From NCBI GenBank assembly GCA_021800535.1, contig JAJYYV010000020.1, forward strand, positions 1-33,388: a stretch of DNA of 33,388 nucleotides. Direction: 5' to 3'. A program made the translations under genes and the position numbers. Shown in pieces: positions 1 to 7,807 of this stretch. Each line of letters begins with the position of its first letter. Position 1 is the stretch's first letter. Below the pieces are notes generated by a model that saw nothing but the letters and a program-made list of their open reading frames with translations, was not told the DNA's origin and did not search any database. Source of the DNA: a bacterium (GTDB taxonomy: Bacteria > Ratteibacteria > UBA8468 > B48-G9 > DTJG01).

Positions 1-2
1 CT

Positions 3-560
3 TCGTTATTTAATTATATACGACGGAAAAAGTGGTCATGGAGGGTAATAAATGGTGATATGAAATTTTATGATAATGATTTAGAAAAACAAGTAATAAC
101 AGAAATAGAACAATATTTGTTACAATTAGGTATTCCACTTTTAAATCATTACCCAGGGCATCCCAGAGCCAAAGGGAAAATAGAAAGAATATTTAGATTT
201 ATCAATAGTAGATTTATTAAAGAAAATAGAGGGAAAATCAATAGAATGAATCAATTGAATAGTGCTTTTCAAAATTGGATAGATTGGTATAACAAAAATT
301 GGATAAATAGAGAAATAAAAACAACCCCAGAAAAAAGAAAAATACCATCAGTTTTTAAACCATTACAAGATAAAATAAATCTTGATGATATATTCTGCAT
401 TAAAGATACAAGAAAGGTTGATAGAACAAATGCTTTTTCTTATAATGGAACAATTTATAGATTAAATGATAAAAGAAATTTAGTAGGAAGAAAAATTTCA
501 CTTTATATTCATCCGGATAAAAAAATAAGAATTTGGTATAATAATGAATTTATTGAATGA
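3..560 (+). CDS. DDE transposase/integrase core, C-terminal part (cut by window start)
   Basis: The reading frame is open from the first complete codon (position 3); an internal ATG lies at 60, but the gene clearly starts outside the window. The visible part fits the end of an rve/IS481-like DDE domain: YDND supplies an Asp, then LGIPLLNHYPGHPRAKGKIER supplies the spaced Glu of the DDE triad (in GKIER). A basic stretch follows, then a small C-terminal beta domain (SYNGTIYRL, GRKISLYIHPD) typical of integrase-like transposases. The role would be cut-and-paste or copy-paste movement of its element. The first catalytic Asp and the DNA-binding domain are not visible, so I cannot say whether the full gene is intact. 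The family is secure; the exact IS family is not. Confidence 0.8.
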   Translation, partial: SLFNYIRRKKWSWRVINGDMKFYDNDLEKQVITEIEQYLLQLGIPLLNHYPGHPRAKGKIERIFRFINSRFIKENRGKINRMNQLNSAFQNWIDWYNKNWINREIKTTPEKRKIPSVFKPLQDKINLDDIFCIKDTRKVDRTNAFSYNGTIYRLNDKRNLVGRKISLYIHPDKKIRIWYNNEFIE

Positions 561-574
561 AGAATTACCATATT

Positions 575-608
575 AAAAAAGTGACATTCTATATTTTAAA
601 CTACACAA
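575..608. mobile_element. Possible right end of the insertion sequence
   Basis: After the transposase stop there is a short segment containing AAAAAAGTGACATTCTAT and ending near CTACACA. It precedes the nrdJ promoter by only a few bases. GTGACA...ACACA is the kind of sequence found at IS ends, but the left end is outside the window, so no inverted repeat can be matched. Weak, positional evidence only. Confidence 0.25.
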
Positions 609-613
609 TTTTT

Positions 614-642
614 TTGACAAAGAATAAATATGGAAATAAAAT
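614..642 (+). promoter_or_regulatory. Sigma70-type promoter of nrdJ
   Basis: A perfect -35 TTGACA (614-619) is followed after exactly 17 bases by TAAAAT (637-642). The nrdJ start at 681 lies about 38 bases downstream of the -10. The -35 lies close to the likely end of the upstream insertion sequence. Confidence 0.7.
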
Positions 643-659
643 GATACTAAGTTTGTCTC
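639..659 (+). promoter_or_regulatory. Putative Rrf2-family operator at nrdJ
   Basis: A 21-base element begins AAATGATACTAA and overlaps the -10 and presumed start point of the nrdJ promoter. It matches the element at 2965-2985 in front of the Rrf2 gene at 17 of 21 positions, with the first 12 bases identical. The right half (GTCTC) is a degraded form of the GTATC half seen at the other site. Placement over the -10 is what a repressor site would look like. That the Rrf2 protein binds it is inference. Confidence 0.5.
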
Positions 660-680
660 AAAAGTAAAGTGAGGGAAAAA

Positions 681-2945
681 ATGAGTATTAAAATTTCTCA
701 AAATGCTTTAAAAGTTTTGGAAAAAAGATATTTATCCAAGAATGAGAATGGAGAAATTATTGAAACGCCAGAACAATTATTTCTTAGAGTGGCAAGGGCA
801 ATTGCTTCAGGAGATAAATTCTATGGTATCTCAGATTCTGAAGTTCAAGATACAGAAGAGATTTTTTATGAAATGATGTATAATCTGGAATTTATGCCAA
901 ATTCTCCATGTTTAATGAACGCAGGAAAGGAATTAGGGCAGTTAAGTGCCTGTTTTACTTTGCCAGTTGAAGATTCTATAGGGGGTATTTTTGAAACTCT
1001 TAAAATTACAGCTATTATCCATAAATCCGGGGGAGGAACAGGTTTTTCTTTTTCTAAACTAAGACCGCAAAATTCAGTGGTTCAAACTACTAAGGGAATA
1101 GCTTCAGGTCCTGTTTCTTTTATGAGGGTTTATGATGCGGCTACAGAAGCAATAAAGCAGGGAGGTACACGAAGAGGGGCAAATATGGGAATCTTAAGGG
1201 TTGACCATCCTGATATTCTGGATTTTATTACCTGTAAAGATGATTCTCATGTCCTTACAAATTTTAATATCTCTGTAGCCATTACTGATGAATTTATGGA
1301 GAAACTAAATAATGGAGAAAAATATAATTTAATAGACCCACATTCCGGACAGGCAAAGGATACACTTGAAGCAAATAAGGTTTTTGATTTAATAGTTTCT
1401 CAAGCACATAAAAATGGAGAACCCGGAATAATATTTATTGACAAAATAAATAAAGCAAATCCTACACCCAATCTTGGTGAAATAGAATCAACAAATCCTT
1501 GTGGAGAACAACCTCTTTTACCTTATGAAAGCTGCGATTTAGGGTCTATTAATTTATCAAATATGGTAGAGAAAATACAGGATGGATATCAGATTAACTG
1601 GGGGAAACTTAAAAAAACTGTTCATAATAGTATTCATTTTCTTGATAATCTTATAGATGTGAATAAATTTCCCATTCCTCAGATTGAAAAAATGACAAAG
1701 GTGACCAGAAAAATCGGTTTAGGTGTTATGGGATGGGCAACTCTTTTGTTTAAATTAAACATACCTTATAATTCCCAGGATGCTTTACAATTAGCAGAAA
1801 AAATTATGGGTTTTATTTTAAAAGAGGCACAAAATAAATCCATCTTTCTTGCAGAATCAAGAGGAGTATTTCCTGCCTATAAGGGTAGTATTTATGAAAA
1901 AGAGGGTTTAAAGTTAAGGAACTCAACCCTAACCACTATTGCTCCTACTGGAACTATTAGTATTATTGCCGGACCTTGTTCTTCTGGTATAGAGCCTATT
2001 TTTGCTCTTTCATATTTCAGAAATGTTATGGATAATGATAAATTGATAGAGGTTGACCCGATTTTTGAAGAAGTGGCAAAAAAAAGAAATTTTTACAGCA
2101 GGCAATTAATGGAAAAAATAGCAGAGATTGGTTCTATCCAGCATATTGATGAAATCCCGCAGGATGTAAAAAAAGTTTTTGTGACATCTCATGATATTGA
2201 ACCGCAGTGGCATATAAAAATGCAGGCAGTATTTCAGAAATATGTTAATAATGCCGTTTCCAAAACGGTTAATCTTCCTGAAACGTCCAGTAAAGAAGAT
2301 GTGAAGAAAATATTTTTACAGGCTTATGAATTAAGATGTAAGGGTGTAACTATTTATCGTAATAAAAGCAGAGAAAATCAGGTTCTGAATATAAATAAAG
2401 AATCTGTTGGTTTTACAGCAAAAGGGAAAATTACTCCGAAACCCAGACCGGATGTAACTATGGGAAATACAATAAAAGTCACTACAGGATGTGGTAATCT
2501 TTATGTAACCGTTAATTGCGATAAAAGTGGTCAGCCATTTGAGGTATTTATTCAGATGGGTAAAGCGGGTGGTTGTGCGGCAAGCCAGTTAGAAGCTATT
2601 GGCAGACTTACTTCTTTATGTCTTCGCTCTGGCGTAGATGCAAAATCAATTGTTGAACAATTAAAAAATATCCGTTGTCCCTCTCCTTCATATCAGAAAG
2701 GTGTAAAAATTTTCTCCTGTGCAGATGCTATTGCTAAAGTAATAGAAGAGACTATAAACAATTTTCAAAATAGTAAAAATATAAATTCAGAAAAAAATAA
2801 TAACACCTTATTTTTACCTTTAGGCGATAAATTAAAGAATTTTAAAAATAAAAATATTATAGGAATTTGTCCTGATTGCGGAGAAATTCTTACTTATGAA
2901 GAAGGTTGTTCAAAATGTTATAATTGTGGTTTTTCCCGTTGTTAG
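681..2945 (+). CDS. nrdJ: Adenosylcobalamin-dependent (class II) ribonucleoside reductase
   Basis: Makes deoxyribonucleotides from ribonucleotides using a B12-derived thiyl radical; works with or without oxygen. The N-terminus (NALKVLEKRYL, then ETPEQLFLRVA) is the start typical of class II enzymes without an ATP cone. Numbered from the upstream GTG at 669, key residues are C95 (SACFTLPVEDS), N276-C278-E280 (NPCGEQPL) and C289 (SCDLGSINL). These correspond to the redox Cys pair and the radical Cys/Asn/Glu site. HKSGGGTGFSFSKLRP and GGTRRGANMG are present. A TSCPD-like domain follows at about 590-690, then a C-terminal cysteine cluster (CPDCG...CSKCYNCG) thought to relay electrons. I prefer the ATG at 681 (754 aa) because GTGAGGG sits just before it; the GTG at 669 would add four residues. 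Monocistronic with its own promoter. Confidence 0.95.
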   Translation: MSIKISQNALKVLEKRYLSKNENGEIIETPEQLFLRVARAIASGDKFYGISDSEVQDTEEIFYEMMYNLEFMPNSPCLMNAGKELGQLSACFTLPVEDSIGGIFETLKITAIIHKSGGGTGFSFSKLRPQNSVVQTTKGIASGPVSFMRVYDAATEAIKQGGTRRGANMGILRVDHPDILDFITCKDDSHVLTNFNISVAITDEFMEKLNNGEKYNLIDPHSGQAKDTLEANKVFDLIVSQAHKNGEPGIIFIDKINKANPTPNLGEIESTNPCGEQPLLPYESCDLGSINLSNMVEKIQDGYQINWGKLKKTVHNSIHFLDNLIDVNKFPIPQIEKMTKVTRKIGLGVMGWATLLFKLNIPYNSQDALQLAEKIMGFILKEAQNKSIFLAESRGVFPAYKGSIYEKEGLKLRNSTLTTIAPTGTISIIAGPCSSGIEPIFALSYFRNVMDNDKLIEVDPIFEEVAKKRNFYSRQLMEKIAEIGSIQHIDEIPQDVKKVFVTSHDIEPQWHIKMQAVFQKYVNNAVSKTVNLPETSSKEDVKKIFLQAYELRCKGVTIYRNKSRENQVLNINKESVGFTAKGKITPKPRPDVTMGNTIKVTTGCGNLYVTVNCDKSGQPFEVFIQMGKAGGCAASQLEAIGRLTSLCLRSGVDAKSIVEQLKNIRCPSPSYQKGVKIFSCADAIAKVIEETINNFQNSKNINSEKNNNTLFLPLGDKLKNFKNKNIIGICPDCGEILTYEEGCSKCYNCGFSRC

Positions 2946-2958
2946 TTTTTATTTTTTA

Positions 2959-2987
2959 TTGACTAAATGATACTAATATGGTATCTT
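2959..2987 (+). promoter_or_regulatory. Promoter of the rrf2-HD-ferredoxin operon
   Basis: TTGACT (2959-2964), 17 bases, then TATCTT (2982-2987), in the 70-base gap between nrdJ and the regulator. The spacer is filled by the putative operator, giving the geometry expected for autoregulation. Confidence 0.55.
2965..2985 (+). promoter_or_regulatory. Putative autoregulatory Rrf2 operator (inverted repeat)
   Basis: Inside this element GATAC (2969-2973) and GTATC (2981-2985) form a perfect inverted repeat with a 7-base centre (TAATATG). It lies between the -35 and -10 of the regulator's own promoter and is repeated with 17/21 identity at the nrdJ promoter. Dyad sites over the promoter are usual for IscR/NsrR-type Rrf2 proteins. 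Binding is inferred. Confidence 0.55.
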
Positions 2988-3015
2988 TTTAACAGAAAGA
3001 ATTTTTATAAGAAAA

Positions 3016-3435
3016 ATGAAAGGAAAACTTATTACCAGGGATACAGATTATGCAGTAAGGGCTTTATGTTTTATGGCAATAAATGAGGAAGAAATAATGC
3101 CGGTTGATAAACTTGTGGAAGAACTGAAGATACCACGGCCTTTTTTAAGAAAAATAATGCAAATGTTAAATAAAAAAGGGATATTACATTCTTATAAAGG
3201 GAAAGGAGGAGGATTTGCTTTATCTGTTTCTCCTGATAGGATATTTTTAACTGACTTGATAGAAGTATTTCAGGGCCCTTTAAAATTGAATGAGTGTATA
3301 TTTAAAAAGAATATTTGTCCTAATATTAACACCTGTCCTTTAAAGAAGAGAATAGATAAAATTGAAGATTATATAAAAACACAACTTCAATCTATTTCTT
3401 TACATTCTTTGTTGGAAAAAAATAGCAAAATATAA
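3016..3435 (+). CDS. Rrf2-family Fe-S cluster transcriptional regulator
   Basis: A 139-residue protein of normal Rrf2 length. Residues 1-80 form the winged helix: DTDYAVRALCFMA, the recognition segment IPRPFLRKIMQMLNKKGIL, then a glycine-rich wing (SYKGKGGGFAL). Cysteines at 94, 101 and 107 (C-x6-C-x5-C) match the three-Cys cluster site of IscR/NsrR/RsrR-type sensors. The protein should therefore respond to iron-sulfur status, NO or redox state. It heads an operon with the HD protein (12-base gap) and the ferredoxin. A dyad over its own promoter, copied at nrdJ, suggests it controls itself and ribonucleotide reduction. The subfamily (IscR versus NsrR) cannot be told from sequence alone. No strong Shine-Dalgarno is visible before the ATG. 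Confidence 0.9.
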   Translation: MKGKLITRDTDYAVRALCFMAINEEEIMPVDKLVEELKIPRPFLRKIMQMLNKKGILHSYKGKGGGFALSVSPDRIFLTDLIEVFQGPLKLNECIFKKNICPNINTCPLKKRIDKIEDYIKTQLQSISLHSLLEKNSKI

Positions 3436-3447
3436 AAAGAGGTTTTT

Positions 3448-4170
3448 ATGGTTTTTAAATGCCCCGGTTCGATAGGTTTAAGACAGCCAAAACCAGAGGA
3501 AATAAAATGTCCTTCTTGTGGAACAGAGGTTGAAATATGGACAGATGAGGTAAAAGTTATTTGTCCAGATTGTAAAAGTCTTATCCGCAGGGAAATAGAT
3601 TTATCGTGTCTTGAATGGTGCAAATACGGTAAAGAATGTGTAGGCCAACAGGTATATAACACATATATGGAAAATAAAAAATTAACAATAAAAGAAAAAC
3701 TTATAAAGGAATTGGAAGAATATTTTGGCAGAGACACAAAAAGAATAATCCATGCTAAAAATGTCCTTAATTTCGCAGAAGAATTATTAAAAAATGAAAA
3801 AGCTGATTGGCAGATAGTTATACCTGCAAGTATTCTGCATGATATAGGAATAAAAGTGGCAGAAGAAAAATATGGTTCTTCTGATGGACATTATCAGGAA
3901 AAAGAAGGTCCTGAAATTGCAAGAAAGATTCTTTTAAAATATGGATTAAAAAAAGAAGATGTTGAGGAAATATGTAATATAATTGCTCATCACCATTGTC
4001 CCGGAGAAATTGATTCAAATAATTTTAAGGTGTTATATGATGCTGATCGGCTTGTTAATCTAAAAGATGAAGTAGATACCAAAGATAAAGATAGACTAAA
4101 AAAATTGATTGATAAGATTTTTCTTACTGAAACAGGAAAACAGATGGCAAAGAAGATTTACAAAATATAA
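3448..4170 (+). CDS. Zinc-ribbon/HD-domain metal-dependent phosphohydrolase
   Basis: 240 residues in two parts. The N-terminal 70 residues carry eight cysteines: C5, a ribbon of CPSC (21/24) with CPDC (39/42), then C54, C58 and C64. This suggests bound zinc or an iron-sulfur cluster. Residues ~85-240 are an HD domain: H102, H131-D132 (LHDIG), H181-H183 (AHHHCPG) and D198/D200 (LYDADRL) are the expected metal ligands. HD domains hydrolyse phosphate esters, often of nucleotides; the substrate here is unknown. It is preceded by AGAGG. It is sandwiched between the Rrf2 regulator and a ferredoxin (14-base gap), so a redox-linked task is likely. The cysteine-rich N-terminus could serve as a sensor or docking module (inference). 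Confidence 0.82.
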   Translation: MVFKCPGSIGLRQPKPEEIKCPSCGTEVEIWTDEVKVICPDCKSLIRREIDLSCLEWCKYGKECVGQQVYNTYMENKKLTIKEKLIKELEEYFGRDTKRIIHAKNVLNFAEELLKNEKADWQIVIPASILHDIGIKVAEEKYGSSDGHYQEKEGPEIARKILLKYGLKKEDVEEICNIIAHHHCPGEIDSNNFKVLYDADRLVNLKDEVDTKDKDRLKKLIDKIFLTETGKQMAKKIYKI

Positions 4171-4184
4171 GGTGGGTTGAATAG

Positions 4185-5027
4185 ATGAAAAGAAAAATTA
4201 TAAAGATTGACCATGAAAAGTGTAATGGATGTGGATTATGTATACCTAACTGTCCTGAAGGAGCTTTACAAATTATTGATGGCAAGGTAAGACTTATCAG
4301 TGACCTGTTTTGTGATGGACTTGGTGCCTGTATAGGGCATTGTCCTCAAGGAGCAATAACGATTGAAGAAAGAGAGTCAGAAGCTTATGATGAAAAGAAA
4401 GTTATGGGTAATATCATAAAACAGGGGAAAAATGTTATAAAAGCGCATCTTGAACATCTTCTTGCCCATAACGAAAAAGAACTATTTAATCAGGCTATTT
4501 CATTTTTAAAGGAGAAAAACATGGAAATACCAATAAATAAAAAAATGATGCATAAAGGTATGCACCCATCTGGTTGCCCGGGGGCACAAATGGTAGATAT
4601 GAGAGAAAATCAAAAAGAACAGGTTGAGGAAACCGGAAAAAGAATATCTCAACTTAGACAGTGGCCAGTACAACTTCATTTGGTTTCTCCATCTGCTTCC
4701 TATTTTAAAAATGCAGATGTTCTTCTTTGCGCAGATTGTGTTGCTTATGCTGTTGGGGATTTTCATGAGAATTTTTTAAAAGGAAAATCCATTGCTGTTG
4801 CCTGTCCAAAGTTGGATGAAGGTTTAGAAGAGTATGTAGAAAAAATAAAAGATTTGGTGGAACAGGCTCATATAAATACATTGACTGTGGTAATAATGGA
4901 AGTTCCATGTTGTATGGGACTTTTAAGATTAGCACAGCAAGCAACATCATCTGTCAAAAGAAAGATTCCATTAAAACAGATTGTTGTAAGTATTAAAGGG
5001 GAAATTCTTTCCGAAGAGTGGGCCTGA
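4185..5027 (+). CDS. Cysteine-rich 4Fe-4S ferredoxin-like protein
   Basis: 280 residues. The N-terminus is a two-motif ferredoxin: C13-x2-C16-x2-C19-x3-C23P, then a non-standard second motif with C43, C49 and C53 (CDGLGACIGHCP). The rest is unusual: a linker with SGCPGAQ (C131), then ADVLLCADCVAYA (C182, C185), ACPKLDE (C207) and PCCMG (C242, C243), enough for a further cluster or a dithiol. The first cluster probably shuttles electrons; the C-terminal domain has no function I can name with confidence. It has a strong AAGGTGGG ribosome site and is the last gene of the Rrf2 operon. No signal peptide is seen, so it is cytoplasmic. Confidence 0.8.
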   Translation: MKRKIIKIDHEKCNGCGLCIPNCPEGALQIIDGKVRLISDLFCDGLGACIGHCPQGAITIEERESEAYDEKKVMGNIIKQGKNVIKAHLEHLLAHNEKELFNQAISFLKEKNMEIPINKKMMHKGMHPSGCPGAQMVDMRENQKEQVEETGKRISQLRQWPVQLHLVSPSASYFKNADVLLCADCVAYAVGDFHENFLKGKSIAVACPKLDEGLEEYVEKIKDLVEQAHINTLTVVIMEVPCCMGLLRLAQQATSSVKRKIPLKQIVVSIKGEILSEEWA

Positions 5028-5051
5028 TTTTCTGATTGATGATAAAAATTT

Positions 5052-5080
5052 TTGTAGTTAGAATAAATTTAATTTAAAAT
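5052..5080 (+). promoter_or_regulatory. Candidate promoter of the GAF-HD-GYP gene
   Basis: TTGTAG (5052-5057), 17 bases, TAAAAT (5075-5080), eight bases before the proposed ATG. This would give a leaderless or near-leaderless message, which fits the lack of a Shine-Dalgarno there. The region is very AT-rich, so chance matches are likely. Confidence 0.35.
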
Positions 5081-5087
5081 ATTATTT

Positions 5088-6218
5088 ATGGTTTTAAAAA
5101 ATAGAAAAATAGAAAACAAACTTGTAATAAATCCCTCAAAGATTCTTTTTGTTTTAAATAACATTTCAGAGTATGCTTCTAAAAAAATGAGAAGTGATAT
5201 TATTCCCCTGTTGGATTTTACTTTAAAAGAAATTATTAACCTGATGAATGCCAAGGTGGGAAATATCAGATTATATAATACTTCAGCAAAAAAACTTCTT
5301 TTAGTGGCAAGTTATGGAACAAGTAAGGAATATAAAAAAATGAAGTTTTCCATAGAAACAGGTGAAAGTATAGCCGGTCATGTTTTTAAAACAGGTAAAA
5401 TCTATTTTGCCCAAGACCTAAAAGCCAATCACTTATATGCATTTTCTGAGTTTTCCTTGAAAGAAAAAATAAATTCTCTTGTTTGTATTCCCTTGGTGAC
5501 TAAAGATAAAAAATTTGGGGTTTTAAGTATTTATTATCCCAAGCCAAAAAAATTTACAAATGAAGAAATGGAATTTTTTTCAATTCTTGGGTCTTTTTTA
5601 TCAAATTTTATTGCTTCACAAACAATGCAGTATCGTCTGCATAAGATTTATATAAGCATTGCTACAACATTAATAAACATACTTGAAGAAAAGGGTTCTT
5701 ATCATAGAGGCCATTCAGAAAAGGTGAAAGAAATAGCTATAAAAATTGCTGAAAAAATGAAACTTTCCAGAGATAAAATACAAATAATTTCAGATTTTGG
5801 TATTCTTCATGATATAGGTAAAGTTGGTATAGACCCTTCTATTTTAAATAAACCAGATAAACTAACCAGAGAAGAGTGGGAAATAATTAAAAAACATCCT
5901 ATAAATGGTATGCATATAATTTCTCCAATAGAAGAATATATAAAGGATATATCTTTTATTAAATCTCATCATGAACAGCCCAATGGAAATGGTTATCCTG
6001 AAAGACTTAAAGATTCCCGGATTCCTATTCTGGCAAGAATTTTTTCTGTGGCTGATGCTTTTGAAGCAATGATAGCAGACAGACCCTATAGAAAAGCTTT
6101 ATCTTTAGAACAAGCAAAAAATGAATTAGTAGAAAATATTGAAAAACAATTTGATAGGAAGGTAGTTAAAGTAGTTTTAAATTTAATTGATTCAGGAGAA
6201 TTAAACGAATTTATATAG
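5088..6218 (+). CDS. GAF domain plus HD-GYP cyclic-di-GMP phosphodiesterase
   Basis: 376 residues. Residues ~35-180 are a GAF sensor domain (typical GESIAGHVFKTGK, then LVCIPLVTKDKKFGVLSIYY). Residues ~185-376 are an HD-GYP domain: H209 (RGHSEKV), H241-D242 (LHDIGKVGID), H270 (KKHPINGMHII), H294/H295 (SHHEQPNGNGYP), with the GYP at 302-304 and D323 (VADAFEAM). All expected metal ligands and the GYP signature are present, so it should hydrolyse cyclic di-GMP, with activity set by whatever the GAF domain binds. No transmembrane segment is seen, so it is cytoplasmic. No receiver domain and no diguanylate cyclase nearby. It has gaps on both sides and is likely a single-gene unit. Confidence 0.92.
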   Translation: MVLKNRKIENKLVINPSKILFVLNNISEYASKKMRSDIIPLLDFTLKEIINLMNAKVGNIRLYNTSAKKLLLVASYGTSKEYKKMKFSIETGESIAGHVFKTGKIYFAQDLKANHLYAFSEFSLKEKINSLVCIPLVTKDKKFGVLSIYYPKPKKFTNEEMEFFSILGSFLSNFIASQTMQYRLHKIYISIATTLINILEEKGSYHRGHSEKVKEIAIKIAEKMKLSRDKIQIISDFGILHDIGKVGIDPSILNKPDKLTREEWEIIKKHPINGMHIISPIEEYIKDISFIKSHHEQPNGNGYPERLKDSRIPILARIFSVADAFEAMIADRPYRKALSLEQAKNELVENIEKQFDRKVVKVVLNLIDSGELNEFI

Positions 6219-6249
6219 ATTATTTATAATACCTGAAAATATAATAAAT

Positions 6250-6277
6250 TTGTTTTTTTATCCAATACTGCTATAAT
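6250..6277 (+). promoter_or_regulatory. Candidate promoter of the rplU operon
   Basis: A consensus TATAAT (6272-6277) is preceded after 16 bases by TTGTTT (6250-6255). The start codon of rplU is about 31 bases downstream. The -10 is good, the -35 weak. Confidence 0.45.
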
Positions 6278-6308
6278 ATATAAAAAATAATATGGGGAGA
6301 TTAAGAAT

Positions 6309-6623
6309 ATGTATAGTATAGTATCTATTTCCGGCAAACAATTTTTAGTTAAAGAAGGGGATATCTTAGAAGTATATAAACTTCAACAGAAAAAAGGTGA
6401 AAAATTTGAAATTAGTGATGTTGTTGCCCTTGAAAAAGATGGCAGACTTATTATGGATAAAGATGGACTTAAAAACTGCAAGGTAATTGCTGAAGTTATA
6501 AAAGAAAAAAAAGGAGAAAAAATATATTCTTTTAAGAAAAAATCCAAAACCGGATATAAAAGAGGTGTAGGATATAGAGATAGTGTAACTGTTCTTAAAA
6601 TTTCTCAAATAATCCCAGGCTAA
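6309..6623 (+). CDS. rplU: 50S ribosomal protein L21
   Basis: 104 residues, the usual bacterial L21 size. The N-terminus (MYSIVSISGKQFLVKEGD) and the basic C-terminal part (KKKSKTGYKRGVGYRD) are characteristic. L21 binds 23S rRNA in the large subunit. A GGGGAG site precedes the ATG. In most bacteria rpmA (L27) and obgE follow; here hflX begins three bases after the stop and no L27 gene is found anywhere in the window. Confidence 0.95.
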   Translation: MYSIVSISGKQFLVKEGDILEVYKLQQKKGEKFEISDVVALEKDGRLIMDKDGLKNCKVIAEVIKEKKGEKIYSFKKKSKTGYKRGVGYRDSVTVLKISQIIPG

Positions 6624-6625
6624 TA

Positions 6626-7807
6626 ATGGACCTTCTTTCTTTTTTGCCAAATAATTTTAATGGTAAAACAGGCCTGATACTAATTTTTAAACACTCAAAT
6701 CATTTACTCACAGAAGAAAATAAAAAAGAAATAGAGTCTTTATGTAAAACTCTTGGTATAGCAGGCAAATCTTTGCTTTTAAATTCTCCTGTTAAAATTA
6801 ATCCCGCCATATATATTGGTAAAGGAAAAGTAGAAGAAATAAAAAATTATCTTAATACAGAAAAGACGGATTTTATAATTTTTGAAAATGACCTTAGTCC
6901 TATTCAGCAAAGAAATCTTGAAGATTTTTGGCAAATAAAAATTCTTGACAGAACAGAAATCATTCTTTCCATTTTTGCCAGGCATGCCCATACATTGGAA
7001 GGAAAACTGCAGATAGAACTTGCCAATCTGACATATATACTTCCCAGGCTTGCAGGTTCAGGAGTGGGTCTTTCAAGGCTGGGAGGTACAATAGGAACAA
7101 GGGGCCCGGGTGAACAAAAAATTGAAATTCAGAGAAGACGTGTCAGAGAACGAATTAAATGGTTAAATGATAAAATAAAAGAAATAGAAAAACATAGAAT
7201 GATTTTAAGGGAATCCAGAGAAAGAAAAAATCTTCCTGTCATTGCTGTAGTAGGATATACAAATGTAGGTAAAAGCGCACTTATTAATAAACTTATTCAT
7301 AGGCGGGATGCTTATACAGACAATAAACTTTTTTCCACGCTTGACCCTCTTACAAGACTTGTTTATCTAAGTGAAAAACACTATGTTTTAGTTTCTGATA
7401 CAGTAGGTCTTCTTGCAAATCTTCCCCATCACCTTATATCTGCCTTTAAATCAACGCTGGAGGAATTAAGATTTGCAGACCTTTTGCTAATAGTTATTGA
7501 TTCTACAAACCAATTTATAGACAAACAAAAAGAAACTGTTTATAAAGTAATAGACATGCTTGGTATAGAAAATAAACCGAGAATAGAAGTATTTAATAAA
7601 ATAGACCTTCTTGCTCCTGAAGATTTAATTATTCTTCAGAGAAGGTATCAGGAAAATTTATTTATTTCTGCTGATAGTGGAGAGGGTATTAATCTTTTAA
7701 AAGAATTTATTTATAAAGAAATTTATGGTAAAAATGAAGAGGGAAAAGATACCTCTGATATAAAAAAAAATGAAGAAACATATTACAGAAATTATAGATG
7801 TAATTAA
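6626..7807 (+). CDS. hflX: GTPase HflX, ribosome-associated
   Basis: 393 residues. The N-terminal HflX domain (~15-195) includes the PAIYIGKGKVEEI segment and the conserved glycine-rich stretch GVGLSRLGGTIGTRGPGEQK (147-166), followed by a coiled helix. The G domain has G1 GYTNVGKS (210-217), G3 DTVG (258-261), G4 NKID (324-327) and a G5-like SAD (348-350). The G1 Ala-Gly common in the family is Val-Gly here, a mild change. HflX splits or rescues stalled ribosomes, which fits its position right after rplU. Its 3' end overlaps nrnA by 38 bases, implying translational coupling. Confidence 0.94.
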   Translation: MDLLSFLPNNFNGKTGLILIFKHSNHLLTEENKKEIESLCKTLGIAGKSLLLNSPVKINPAIYIGKGKVEEIKNYLNTEKTDFIIFENDLSPIQQRNLEDFWQIKILDRTEIILSIFARHAHTLEGKLQIELANLTYILPRLAGSGVGLSRLGGTIGTRGPGEQKIEIQRRRVRERIKWLNDKIKEIEKHRMILRESRERKNLPVIAVVGYTNVGKSALINKLIHRRDAYTDNKLFSTLDPLTRLVYLSEKHYVLVSDTVGLLANLPHHLISAFKSTLEELRFADLLLIVIDSTNQFIDKQKETVYKVIDMLGIENKPRIEVFNKIDLLAPEDLIILQRRYQENLFISADSGEGINLLKEFIYKEIYGKNEEGKDTSDIKKNEETYYRNYRCN

